This document shows, piece after piece, positions 24,400 to 32,149 of a stretch of 64,000 bases of DNA (the first letter of the stretch is position 1; every line of letters begins with the position of its first letter). The DNA lies in contig JASGIS010000001.1 in assembly GCA_047601745.1 (NCBI GenBank), forward strand, positions 3,286,001 to 3,350,000, written 5' to 3'. A program made the translations under genes and the position numbers. This stretch comes from JAKPAM01 sp047601745. Lineage in GTDB: Bacteria; Pseudomonadota; Gammaproteobacteria; Burkholderiales; Burkholderiaceae_E. Under the pieces are notes generated by a model. The model was given only the letters and a program-made list of their open reading frames with translations. It ran no database searches and was not told where the DNA came from.

Positions 24400-25857
24400 A
24401 TGACGCGTACATCCCGCAACGCCTTCCGCCGGCGGTGGCTCGGCACCGTCCTGGGTCTGACGGCAACGCTGGCGCTGGTCGCCTGCGGCGCGGGAGGCGT
24501 CGGCGGCATTGCGGGGGTCGGCAGCGGCGGCACCGGCTCGTTCACCAGCGGCTCGATCAGCGGTTTCGGCTCCGTCATCGTCAACCAGATCCATTACGAT
24601 GAGAGCGGCGCCACGATCCGCACCGAAGACGATCGAGCCTTGCAGCCGGGGCAGTTGCAACTGGGCATGGTCGTCGAGATCAACGGCTCGGAAGCCGTCA
24701 CCAGCCCCAACGGCCAGCGTCGCTCGACCGCCAGCCGGATCGCGTTGCGCAGTGAGATCGAAGGCCCGGTCAGCGTCGTGAACGCGGCCAACGGCACGAT
24801 GACCGTGCTCGGCCAGATCGTGCGCGTCAATGCGCGCACCGTTTTCGACAGTGACCTCGCCGGCGGGCTTCGCGCCGTGCAGCCGGGCGACATCCTGGAG
24901 GTCTATGGCTTCCAGGACGCGGACGGCAATTACCTGGCATCACGCGTCGACCGCGAGGCCGCCCGGCCGGCCAGCTACAAACTGCGCGGGGCGGTACGAG
25001 GCCTCGATACCGCTGGCCGCAGCTTCCGCATCGGTGCGCTGACCGTCGGCTATCCGGTTTCGACCGATGTCAGCGGCTTGCAGAACGGCGCGCAGGTTCG
25101 CGTGCTGCTGGACCCGCAGAGCGGCCAGGGCGAGCGCTGGAACGCGACGCGGGTCGACATCCAGAGCGGCTCCGTCATCTCGAATCCGCCGGGCGTCGAC
25201 CAGCTCCACGTCGAGCTCGAAGGCATCGTCACCGCGTTCTCCAGCCCGCGGCGCTTCAGCGTCAATGGCGTCGACGTCGATGCCAGCGCCGTCGCGTTCA
25301 TCCCCGCGAACCTGGGGCTCGGCAGCCGCGTCGAGGTCGACGGCGACTATGCGCAGGGCGTGATCAGGGCGACCGAGGTCGAGCTGGACGACGAAGACGG
25401 CAATGACATGCGCGGCGATTTCGAGCTCGAGGGTCCGATCGCGAACCTGGACACGGTCGCGCAGACGTTCACCCTTCGCGGCGTGACGGTCGCTTATGGC
25501 GGCGCGCGCTTCAGCGGCGGCGACGCCGGCGGGCTGGCCGACGGCGTCCAGGTCGAGGTCGAGGCGAGGCTGGCCGAGGACGGCAGCACGCTGGTCGCCA
25601 GGGAAATCGAGTTCGATGACGATCGCAGCGGCGCCGATCAGGGCGGTGACTTCGAACTGGCGGGTCGCATCGCCAGCGTCAATGCCGCCGAAAGCAGCTT
25701 CGTGCTGCGCAATTACACGGTCCGGTACGCCGGTGCCCAGTTCGACGAGGGCACCGCGGCCGGCCTGGCCGCCGGACGTCTGGTCGAAGTCGAAGGGCGG
25801 CTGCAGGCGGATGGCCGTACCGTGATCGCCAGCAGGATCGAGTTCGATGAGGAATGA
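24400..25857 (+). CDS. DUF5666 repeat lipoprotein
   Basis: 485 residues from ATG 24400 (AGGA at 24391-24394). Lipoprotein signal with lipobox LVAC, then a Gly-rich stretch. The rest is about six small beta-barrel repeats of 65-75 residues (for example GPVSVVNAANGTMTVLGQIVRVNARTVF; GRIASVNAAESSFVLRNYTVRYAGAQF), the DUF5666 pattern. Acidic linkers (LDDEDGNDM, FDDDRSGADQ) sit between the last copies. Surface or periplasmic location is expected; function of the family is not known. Single-gene unit with its own candidate promoter at 24297. Confidence 0.82.
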   Translation: MTRTSRNAFRRRWLGTVLGLTATLALVACGAGGVGGIAGVGSGGTGSFTSGSISGFGSVIVNQIHYDESGATIRTEDDRALQPGQLQLGMVVEINGSEAVTSPNGQRRSTASRIALRSEIEGPVSVVNAANGTMTVLGQIVRVNARTVFDSDLAGGLRAVQPGDILEVYGFQDADGNYLASRVDREAARPASYKLRGAVRGLDTAGRSFRIGALTVGYPVSTDVSGLQNGAQVRVLLDPQSGQGERWNATRVDIQSGSVISNPPGVDQLHVELEGIVTAFSSPRRFSVNGVDVDASAVAFIPANLGLGSRVEVDGDYAQGVIRATEVELDDEDGNDMRGDFELEGPIANLDTVAQTFTLRGVTVAYGGARFSGGDAGGLADGVQVEVEARLAEDGSTLVAREIEFDDDRSGADQGGDFELAGRIASVNAAESSFVLRNYTVRYAGAQFDEGTAAGLAAGRLVEVEGRLQADGRTVIASRIEFDEE

Positions 25858-26009
25858 AGCGCGAACGGGGCTTCGCCCGGATTCGATCCGAGGGTGAACG
25901 GGTTCCGGGAAGTCGCCCCCTTTTCGATTGCTCCTGATCCATAATAGGAATGGTCATCCAATGAAACACGGATGACGATCCGACAGTTAAATGGAGCGAA
26001 GGAGACGGA

Positions 26010-27230
26010 ATGTCTTATATGAAGTGGTTTTCGGTCGTTGCGTGCGGCTTGCTGATGGCCGGCACGGCCGTCGCCCAGAAGAAATACGACCAAGGTGCAA
26101 CCGATACCGAAATCAAGCTGGGGCAAACCATGCCTTACAGCGGGCCGGCATCGGCGTACGGCACGATCGGAAAGATCGAGCAGTTGTATTTCAAGATGGT
26201 CAACGATCGGGGCGGCATCAATGGCCGCAAGGTCGAACTGCTGTCGTATGACGACGCGTACAGCCCGCCGAAGACCGTCGAACAGACCCGCAAGCTCGTC
26301 GAGAACGACGGCGTGCTGCTGATGTTCCAGGGACTCGGGACCCCTTCGCAGTCTGCCGTGCAGAAATACCTGAACGAAAAGAAAATCCCGCAACTGCTGG
26401 TGTCGTCGGGCGCGACCCGTTTTTCGGATCACAAGAAGTTTCCGTGGACGATGGCATTCAACCCGAACTATCAGTCCGAGGCGCACATCTACGCGCAGTT
26501 GATCGAAAAATCGTATCCGAACGCCAAGATCGGCATCCTGTTCCAGAACGACGATTTCGGACGAGACTACGTCAAGGGCCTGAAAGACGCGCTCGGCGCG
26601 AAAGCCAAGACGATGATCGTCGCCGAAGAAAGCTACGAGGTCAGCGATCCGACGGTCGACTCGCAGATCGTCAAGCTCAAGAGTTCGGGAGCCGATCTGC
26701 TGTTCAATGTCGCGACGCCGAAGTTCGCGGCCCAGGCGATCAAGAAGATCGCGCAAATGGAATGGAAGCCGGTTCACCTGCTCAACATTAATTCGACGGG
26801 CGTCGGCGAGGTGATGCTGGCGGCGGGCGGCGAACATTCCAAGGGCATCATTTCCGTCAACTATGGAAAGGATCCTCGCGACCATCAATGGGACAATGAT
26901 CCTGGCATGAAGAAATTCAAGGAATTCATGCAGAAATACGCGCCCGGCGAAGACATGAACAGCACGTTCAATTCCTATGGATACAGCGTCGCGCAATTGA
27001 TGGAAGAGATCCTGAAACGCTGCGGCGACGACCTGACCCGTGCCAACGTGATGAAGCAGGCGACCAGCTTCAAGGATTTCGTCGGCGATCTGGCGCTGCC
27101 CGGGATGTCGGTCTCCACCGCGCCGGATGACTATCGGTTCAACAAGCAGTTCAAGCTGATGAAGTTCACCGGCACGAGCTGGGAACTGTTCGGGGATGTG
27201 CTGACCGATACGTTCAAGGCTGCTCATTGA
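26010..27230 (+). CDS. Branched-chain amino acid/aromatic-type ABC substrate-binding protein (LivK-like)
   Basis: 406 residues. Cleavable signal peptide (MSYMKWFSVVACGLLMAGTAVAQ) and a Peripla_BP_6 fold: EIKLGQTMPYSGPASAYG, NDRGGINGRKVELLSYDDAYSPPKTVEQTRKLVE, FQNDDFGRDYVKGL. AAGGAGA at 25999-26005 sets the ATG. It stands alone, with no permease or ATPase genes next to it, so it must share a transporter coded elsewhere. Codon third positions are clearly less G/C-rich than in neighbours (many AAA, GAA, AAT), which may mean high expression or later acquisition. Its 3' end overlaps the convergent monooxygenase gene by 17 bases. Confidence 0.9.
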   Translation: MSYMKWFSVVACGLLMAGTAVAQKKYDQGATDTEIKLGQTMPYSGPASAYGTIGKIEQLYFKMVNDRGGINGRKVELLSYDDAYSPPKTVEQTRKLVENDGVLLMFQGLGTPSQSAVQKYLNEKKIPQLLVSSGATRFSDHKKFPWTMAFNPNYQSEAHIYAQLIEKSYPNAKIGILFQNDDFGRDYVKGLKDALGAKAKTMIVAEESYEVSDPTVDSQIVKLKSSGADLLFNVATPKFAAQAIKKIAQMEWKPVHLLNINSTGVGEVMLAAGGEHSKGIISVNYGKDPRDHQWDNDPGMKKFKEFMQKYAPGEDMNSTFNSYGYSVAQLMEEILKRCGDDLTRANVMKQATSFKDFVGDLALPGMSVSTAPDDYRFNKQFKLMKFTGTSWELFGDVLTDTFKAAH

Positions 27231-28740
27231 ACGGTTCGCGCGTCACGCCCATCCGGTCCAGATGGGATTCGATCGCGGTGGCCTGGTCGGCGCCGAGGAT
27301 CGCGCCGACATAGCCGTCCGGACGGATCAGCGCGCATTCGCCGGGCGCCAACCGATAGGCGTCGCGGACGTGTCCCCAGGCGTCGATGACGTCGCCGCGC
27401 GAGCCGATGCGATGGATGTGCAGGCCGGGACGCGGCGCGATCGTCGCGCCGCCCCCCTGATCGGTCAGCAGCGTCCAGTGCGGTCCCTGGAACAATCGAA
27501 ACAGCCGCGACGGCTGGCCCGCCGCGCCGAGGATCGGCGCGTCGGGCGCGCGGTCGCCGACCGATAGGCCGCGGCGCTCGCGCCCGGGCAGCGCTTCGGA
27601 AAGCGGCGAGTCCGGGTAGCCGATGTCGAGTTGATGCACTTCGCGTCCGCGGCGCATCGCGCCCGGTTTCCGGATATCGAGCAGCCGGGTCGACAGACCG
27701 AGCACGGCTTCGGCCACCGGCCGGCGTTCCGCCTCGTAGCTGTCCAGCAGCCCGGCCGCCGCACCCTTCAGCGCGGCGGCGAGCTTCCAGCCCAGGTTGT
27801 AGGCGTCCTGCACGCTGGTGTTCAGGCCTTGTCCGCCGGTCGGCGGATGCACGTGGGCCGCATCGCCGACCAGAAATACCCGACCCGCACGGTAGCGTTC
27901 GGCCAGGCGCGCACTCATCCGGTAGTCCGACGCCCAGGACACGGCGCGCACGCCGATGTCCGCGCGCCCCGTGCGTTCGGCGACGAGCGCGCTCAGCCCC
28001 TCGGCCGATAGATCCGGTTGCGCGTCCTGCGCGATCGGCGCCTGGATCTGGAACAGATCGGTTCCGGCCAGCGGACAGATCGCGATCATCCGCTGCCTGT
28101 CGCCGTCGTTGAACTGGTGCCATGCCTGGCGGTCCAGCCCGGTCAGCATCACGTCGGCGACGAGCGCGCGCACGTCCAGCGTCCGGCCGGGGAAATCCAC
28201 GCCGAGCGTCTTCCTGACGAAGCTGCGGCCGCCGTCCGCGCCGACCAGATAGCGGGCGCGCAGGGTCTGCTCGCCGTCGGGGCCCGCGACACGCGCGACG
28301 ACCCCGTCCGGATCCTGCTCGAAGCCGAGCAGCTCGCAGCCGAAGCACACCCGTCGGCCGAGCTCGTTCAAGCGCTCGCGCAGCAGGCGTTCCGTCACGA
28401 ACTGCGGAATCATCAACGGCTGGTGATAAGGCTCGGCCGGCGTCGGGTCGACGTGTTCGATCATCTGCGATTCGACGTGGCTGCCGTCATCGCGATAAAT
28501 GCGCTGCGGCGGATAGCATCCGCCTGCCGCCGCCGCCCGGTCGAGAATGCCGAGATCCTCGAAGATCTCCTGCGTTCGCGGCTGGATGCCCTTGCCGCGC
28601 GAGCCGGGAAACGGCGCCGGCATCTTCTCGATCAGCCGGAACGGGACGCCGCGGCGCGCCAGCTCGATGCCCAGGGTAAGGCCGGCCGCGCCGGCGCCGC
28701 AGATCAGTACGTCGATCGACGCATCGCTTGTCATCAGCAT
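27214..28740 (-). CDS. FAD-dependent aromatic-ring monooxygenase (PheA/MhpA-type)
   Basis: About 508 residues (ATG 28740, or 28734). FAD motifs are all present: GAGAAGLTLGIELARRG (GxGxxG), VGADGGRSFVRKTLG (DG motif) and VFLVGDAAHVHPPTGGQGLNTSVQDAYNLGWKLA (GD motif), then a thioredoxin-like C-terminal domain. Class A flavoprotein hydroxylases of this kind use NAD(P)H and oxygen to hydroxylate phenolic rings in the cytoplasm. Divergent from a MarR gene with a matching inverted repeat at 28745-28813, so it is probably repressed by MarR and induced by a phenolic compound. Substrate not readable. Confidence 0.88.
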   Translation of the reverse strand: MLMTSDASIDVLICGAGAAGLTLGIELARRGVPFRLIEKMPAPFPGSRGKGIQPRTQEIFEDLGILDRAAAAGGCYPPQRIYRDDGSHVESQMIEHVDPTPAEPYHQPLMIPQFVTERLLRERLNELGRRVCFGCELLGFEQDPDGVVARVAGPDGEQTLRARYLVGADGGRSFVRKTLGVDFPGRTLDVRALVADVMLTGLDRQAWHQFNDGDRQRMIAICPLAGTDLFQIQAPIAQDAQPDLSAEGLSALVAERTGRADIGVRAVSWASDYRMSARLAERYRAGRVFLVGDAAHVHPPTGGQGLNTSVQDAYNLGWKLAAALKGAAAGLLDSYEAERRPVAEAVLGLSTRLLDIRKPGAMRRGREVHQLDIGYPDSPLSEALPGRERRGLSVGDRAPDAPILGAAGQPSRLFRLFQGPHWTLLTDQGGGATIAPRPGLHIHRIGSRGDVIDAWGHVRDAYRLAPGECALIRPDGYVGAILGADQATAIESHLDRMGVTREPFNEQP

Positions 28741-28744
28741 CTCG

Positions 28745-28813
28745 ATATGTGTATTGTGCACTCGATAGGGGAGATGCTATGCCATCCGATAAAAGAGTGC
28801 AAGATACACATAT
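28745..28813. promoter_or_regulatory. Probable MarR operator pair in the divergent promoter
   Basis: Inverted repeat: left arm 28745-28761 (ATATGTGTAT plus TGTGCAC), right arm 28797-28813 (GTGCAAG plus ATACACATAT); 15 of 17 positions match. The left arm abuts the monooxygenase start and the right arm lies at the MarR gene start, so binding could repress both. Confidence 0.7.
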
Positions 28814-29267
28814 TTCGGCGCGGATGAAGGTGCTGCACGGCGCGCTGATCAGCATCGTCAGCGCGATGAACCGGCCGCAGAACGACGAGAAGATGATCGA
28901 GGAGGCCGGCATCCGGCTCGACCGGGCCCTGTTCTCGGTGCTCGTGAGCATCGAACGGCTCGGACCGATCGGCGTGGTGGAACTGGCCGATCGTTTGGGG
29001 CGCGACTACACGACGATCAGTCGCCAGGTCGCCAGGCTCGAAAGCCTGGGCCTGGTCAGGCGCCGCGAGAGTGCGGCCGATCGCCGCGTGCGCGAGGCGA
29101 TCGTCTCGGCGAAGGGCAAGGCGATGACGGACCGCATCGATGCGGCGCGCGAGCGGATGGCCCAGGCGATCTTCGAGGACTGGCGCAACGACGATATCGA
29201 TCGTTTCGTGCGGCTGATCCGCAAGTTCGCCGACGCGCTGGACCAGGGGCCGCCGGCCGCTTCTTGA
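28779..29267 (+). CDS. MarR-family transcriptional regulator
   Basis: 162 residues from ATG 28779 with GGGGAG at 28768-28773; an ATG at 28824 is an alternative and would put the right operator arm upstream of the gene. Winged-helix core: GPIGVVELADRLGRDYTTISRQVARLESLGLVRR, wing RRESAADRRVREAIVSAKG, flanked by dimerisation helices. MarR proteins are dimeric repressors released by small phenolics. The divergent flavin monooxygenase is the likely target. Arms of the inverted repeat at 28745-28813 are the likely sites. Confidence 0.88.
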   Translation: MPSDKRVQDTHISARMKVLHGALISIVSAMNRPQNDEKMIEEAGIRLDRALFSVLVSIERLGPIGVVELADRLGRDYTTISRQVARLESLGLVRRRESAADRRVREAIVSAKGKAMTDRIDAARERMAQAIFEDWRNDDIDRFVRLIRKFADALDQGPPAAS

Positions 29268-29307
29268 GGCGAGCGTCGGCCCGGTCGAGGCGAGCGCCGG
29301 CCCGGTA
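29266..29307 (+). repeat. 21-bp direct repeat after MarR gene
   Basis: Two adjacent 21-base copies (29266-29286, 29287-29307) that differ at two positions, starting within the MarR stop codon. No function evident. Confidence 0.7.
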
Positions 29308-29344
29308 CGTTGACGTGGATCATCGGCCGGTTCGCTCGCCGATG

Positions 29345-29361
29345 TTTAAATCTGATTTAAA
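29345..29361. promoter_or_regulatory. AT-rich palindrome before the efflux operon
   Basis: Perfect TTTAAAT / ATTTAAA arms with a 3-base centre (CTG), about 80 bases before the efflux outer membrane gene, in otherwise GC-rich DNA. Candidate promoter/operator for the four-gene operon. Confidence 0.45.
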
Positions 29362-29441
29362 TTGATACGGCCATACGGCTGTCGAGCGGCGTCGGGCACG
29401 ACCGGCGCCGTCATGCCCGCCTTCCCGGTTGCAGGATTCGA

Positions 29442-31070
29442 GTGTCGATGTTTTCCCATTTCCTACGGCTCGCCGCCGGCGCGGCGGTCCTGCTGACGGC
29501 GGCCTGCGCGTCGATGGCGCCGCCGCCCGAACGGCCGGCCGTGGCGCTGCCGGCCGTCTATCCGCACGGCGAGCCGCCGGCCGCCGCCGCAGCGGATCCG
29601 GCCGCGGCCGACGCGGATCCGGCCGCCGCGATCGACTGGCGGGCCTATTTCGCCGATCCGGCGCTCGTGCGTCTGATCGACAAGGCGCTGGCCGGCAATC
29701 CGGACCTGCGCACCGCCGTGCTGCGCGTGCAGGAGGCGCAGGCGGCTTACGGCGTGCAGCGCAGTGCCCGCTGGCCGGTGGTGGGCGTCGCCGTGGATGT
29801 CACCCGCGCGCGCACGCCGGCCGACCTGAGCCTGACCCGCAGCGCGATGACCGCCAACCAGTTCCAGGCCGGCGTGGGCATCAACAGTTGGGAGATCGAT
29901 TTCTGGGGCCGCATCGCCAGCCTCGACGAGGCGGCGCTGCAGAGCTTCCTGGCGACCGAGGCCGCCCGCCGCGCGGTCGCGATCGCGCTGGTGGCGCAGG
30001 TCGCCGACGCGTATCTCGGGCTGCGCGAACTGGACGAACGCCTGCGCCTGGCGCGCGACAGCGAGGACAGCCAGCGCGAGTCGCTGCGGATCTTCACGCG
30101 GCGGTTCGAGGTCGGTTCGGCCTCCCGCCTGGAATTGACGCAGGTGCAGACGCTGCTGTCGCAGGCCGAGGCGCTGGTCGTGCAGGTCCGGCAGCAGCGC
30201 GACGCGCAGCGTCTGGCGCTGGGAATCCTGCTGGGCGACTTCGCCGACGCCGAGGCGATCGCCGACGGGCACGCTTCGCTCGACGAGGCGATGCTGTCGC
30301 CGGTGGCGCCGGGGCTGCCCTCGGCGCTGCTGTTGAGCCGCCCCGACATCGCGGCCGCCGAGCATCAGTTGCGCGCGGCCAATGCGAACATCGGCGCGGC
30401 CCGCGCGGCCTTCTTTCCGCGGATCGGCCTGACGGCCTTCGGCGGCGGGGCCAGCACCGAGCTGGACCGGCTGTTCCGCGGCGCCAATCGCGCCTGGCAG
30501 TTCGCGCCGAGCCTGTCGCTGCCGATCTTCGACGCCGGGCGCAACCGCGCGAACCTGGACCTGGCCGAGGTCCGCAAGCACCTGGCCGTCGTGCAGTACG
30601 AGCAGGTCGTGCAGAACGCTTTCCGCGACGTCGCCGTAGCCTTGTCGGCCCAGCATTGGCTGCAACAGCAGGTCGGCGTGCAGCAGCGCACGCTCGATAC
30701 GCAGCGTGAGCGCGCCCGGCTGTCGCGCCTGAGTTATGACAACGGCGCATCGAGCTTTCTCGACGTGCTCGATGCCGAGCGCAACCTGATCTCGGCCGAG
30801 CAGCAACTGGTGCAGACGCGGCGAGCGCTGCTGTCGAGCCGCGTCGCGCTGTACGCGGCGCTGGGCGGCGGAGCGCAGTACGTCGGTGATGTGCCGCTGT
30901 CGGCGTCACCGTCGCTGTCGTCACCACCGCCGTCGTTACCGCCGTCGTCACCGTCGTCGTCACCGTCGCTGCCGTCGGCGTCGTCGTCGGCGGCGTCGTC
31001 GCCGTCGCCGTCGCTTCCGGCCGCGCCGTCTCCTTCCGCCTCGCCTCCGTCCGTCTCCTCCTCTCGCTGA
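29442..31070 (+). CDS. NodT-family efflux outer membrane lipoprotein
   Basis: 542 residues; GTG 29442 (AGGA 5 bases upstream) or ATG 29448. Lipobox LTAAC gives an outer membrane lipoprotein. Two OEP repeats of the TolC/OprM fold follow, with NodT-type signatures (INSWEIDFWGRI; LLSRPDIAAAEHQLRAANANIGAARAAFFPRIGLTAFGG). From about residue 485 the protein ends in a Ser/Pro-rich tail coded by trinucleotide/hexanucleotide near-repeats (30899-31067), which other OMFs lack. First gene of a four-gene tripartite efflux operon; five bases separate it from the adaptor. Confidence 0.9.
   Translation: MSMFSHFLRLAAGAAVLLTAACASMAPPPERPAVALPAVYPHGEPPAAAAADPAAADADPAAAIDWRAYFADPALVRLIDKALAGNPDLRTAVLRVQEAQAAYGVQRSARWPVVGVAVDVTRARTPADLSLTRSAMTANQFQAGVGINSWEIDFWGRIASLDEAALQSFLATEAARRAVAIALVAQVADAYLGLRELDERLRLARDSEDSQRESLRIFTRRFEVGSASRLELTQVQTLLSQAEALVVQVRQQRDAQRLALGILLGDFADAEAIADGHASLDEAMLSPVAPGLPSALLLSRPDIAAAEHQLRAANANIGAARAAFFPRIGLTAFGGGASTELDRLFRGANRAWQFAPSLSLPIFDAGRNRANLDLAEVRKHLAVVQYEQVVQNAFRDVAVALSAQHWLQQQVGVQQRTLDTQRERARLSRLSYDNGASSFLDVLDAERNLISAEQQLVQTRRALLSSRVALYAALGGGAQYVGDVPLSASPSLSSPPPSLPPSSPSSSPSLPSASSSAASSPSPSLPAAPSPSASPPSVSSSR
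30899..31067 (+). repeat. TCG/CCG-rich microsatellite coding a Ser-Pro tail
   Basis: Simple-sequence stretch of TCG, TCA, CCG and CCA codons at the 3' end of the efflux outer membrane gene, giving a tail of about 55 Ser, Pro and Ala residues. Confidence 0.8.
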
Positions 31071-31075
31071 GCACA

Positions 31076-32149
31076 ATGGCCGTTTCCCTGAAGAACAAGC
31101 TGGTTCCCGCCCTGATCGTCGTCGCGCTGGTCGCGGCGGGCGCATACGCGTGGAAGCGCTTCGCGACCAGCGAAACCGATGACGCGTTCGTTCGCAGCAA
31201 CGGCCGCATCGAGGCGATCGAGATCGACATCGCCACCAAGCTGGCCGGCCGGGTCAGCGACATCCTGGTTCCCGAGGGCGCGTTCGTGAAGGCCGGCCAA
31301 GTGGTGGCGACGATGCAGGTGCTGACGCTCGAAGCGCAGTTGCGCGAGGCCAAGGCGCAGCGCCAGCAGGCCGTCAACGCGGTCGCCGCCGCCCAGGCGC
31401 AGGTGGTGATGCGCGCGGCCGACAAGACCGCGCTGGTCGCGCAGATCCGCCGGACCGAGGCCGAACTCGACGCGGCGCGGCGCCGGCTGTCGCGTTCCGA
31501 GACGCTGGTGAAGGAAGGCGCGACGTCGACGCAGACGCTGGACGACGACCGGGCCCGGGCGCTGAGCGCCGAAGCGACCGTCGCCGCGACCCGCGCGCAG
31601 GCGGCGTCGGCCGACGCCGCGATCGCGGCCGCCCGCACGCAGGTGACCAGCGCGCAATCGCAAGTCGACGCGGTCGACGCGACGCTCGAACGCATCCAGG
31701 TCGAGATCGACGACAGCCAGCTCAAGGCGCCGCGCGACGGTCGCGTGCAGTTCCGCGTGGCCCAGCCCGGCGAGGTGCTGGCCGCCGGGGGGAGGGTGAT
31801 GAACCTGATCGACGTGTCGGACGTGTTCATGACCTTCTTCCTGCCGACCGAGATCGCCGGGCGGCTGGCGCTGGGCTCGGAGGTGCGCATCGTGCTGGAC
31901 GCCGCGCCGCACTACGTGATTCCGGCGCAGGTCTCGTTCATCGCCAGCGTCGCGCAGTTCACGCCGAAGACCGTCGAGACCGCCAGCGAGCGCGAGAAGC
32001 TGATGTTCCGCGTGCGCGCGCAGATCGATCGCGAGCTGCTGCGCGAGCATCTGGAATACGTCAAGACCGGCCTGCCCGGCGAAGCCTGGGTGCGGCTCGA
32101 TCCGGCGCGCGAATGGCCGGCGCGGCTGGCGCTGCCCGTGCGCCGATGA
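31076..32149 (+). CDS. HlyD-family periplasmic adaptor (YbhG/EmrA-like)
   Basis: 357 residues: one N-terminal membrane anchor (about 8-28), a biotinyl-lipoyl half (RIEAIEIDIATKLAGRVSDILVPEGAFVKAGQVVA), a long Ala-rich coiled-coil hairpin (about 80-200), the second lipoyl half (DSQLKAPRDGRVQFRVAQPGEVLAAGG) and a beta-barrel domain. It links the inner membrane ABC proteins with the NodT channel. Ends in an ATGA overlap with the double-ATPase gene. Confidence 0.92.
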   Translation: MAVSLKNKLVPALIVVALVAAGAYAWKRFATSETDDAFVRSNGRIEAIEIDIATKLAGRVSDILVPEGAFVKAGQVVATMQVLTLEAQLREAKAQRQQAVNAVAAAQAQVVMRAADKTALVAQIRRTEAELDAARRRLSRSETLVKEGATSTQTLDDDRARALSAEATVAATRAQAASADAAIAAARTQVTSAQSQVDAVDATLERIQVEIDDSQLKAPRDGRVQFRVAQPGEVLAAGGRVMNLIDVSDVFMTFFLPTEIAGRLALGSEVRIVLDAAPHYVIPAQVSFIASVAQFTPKTVETASEREKLMFRVRAQIDRELLREHLEYVKTGLPGEAWVRLDPAREWPARLALPVRR

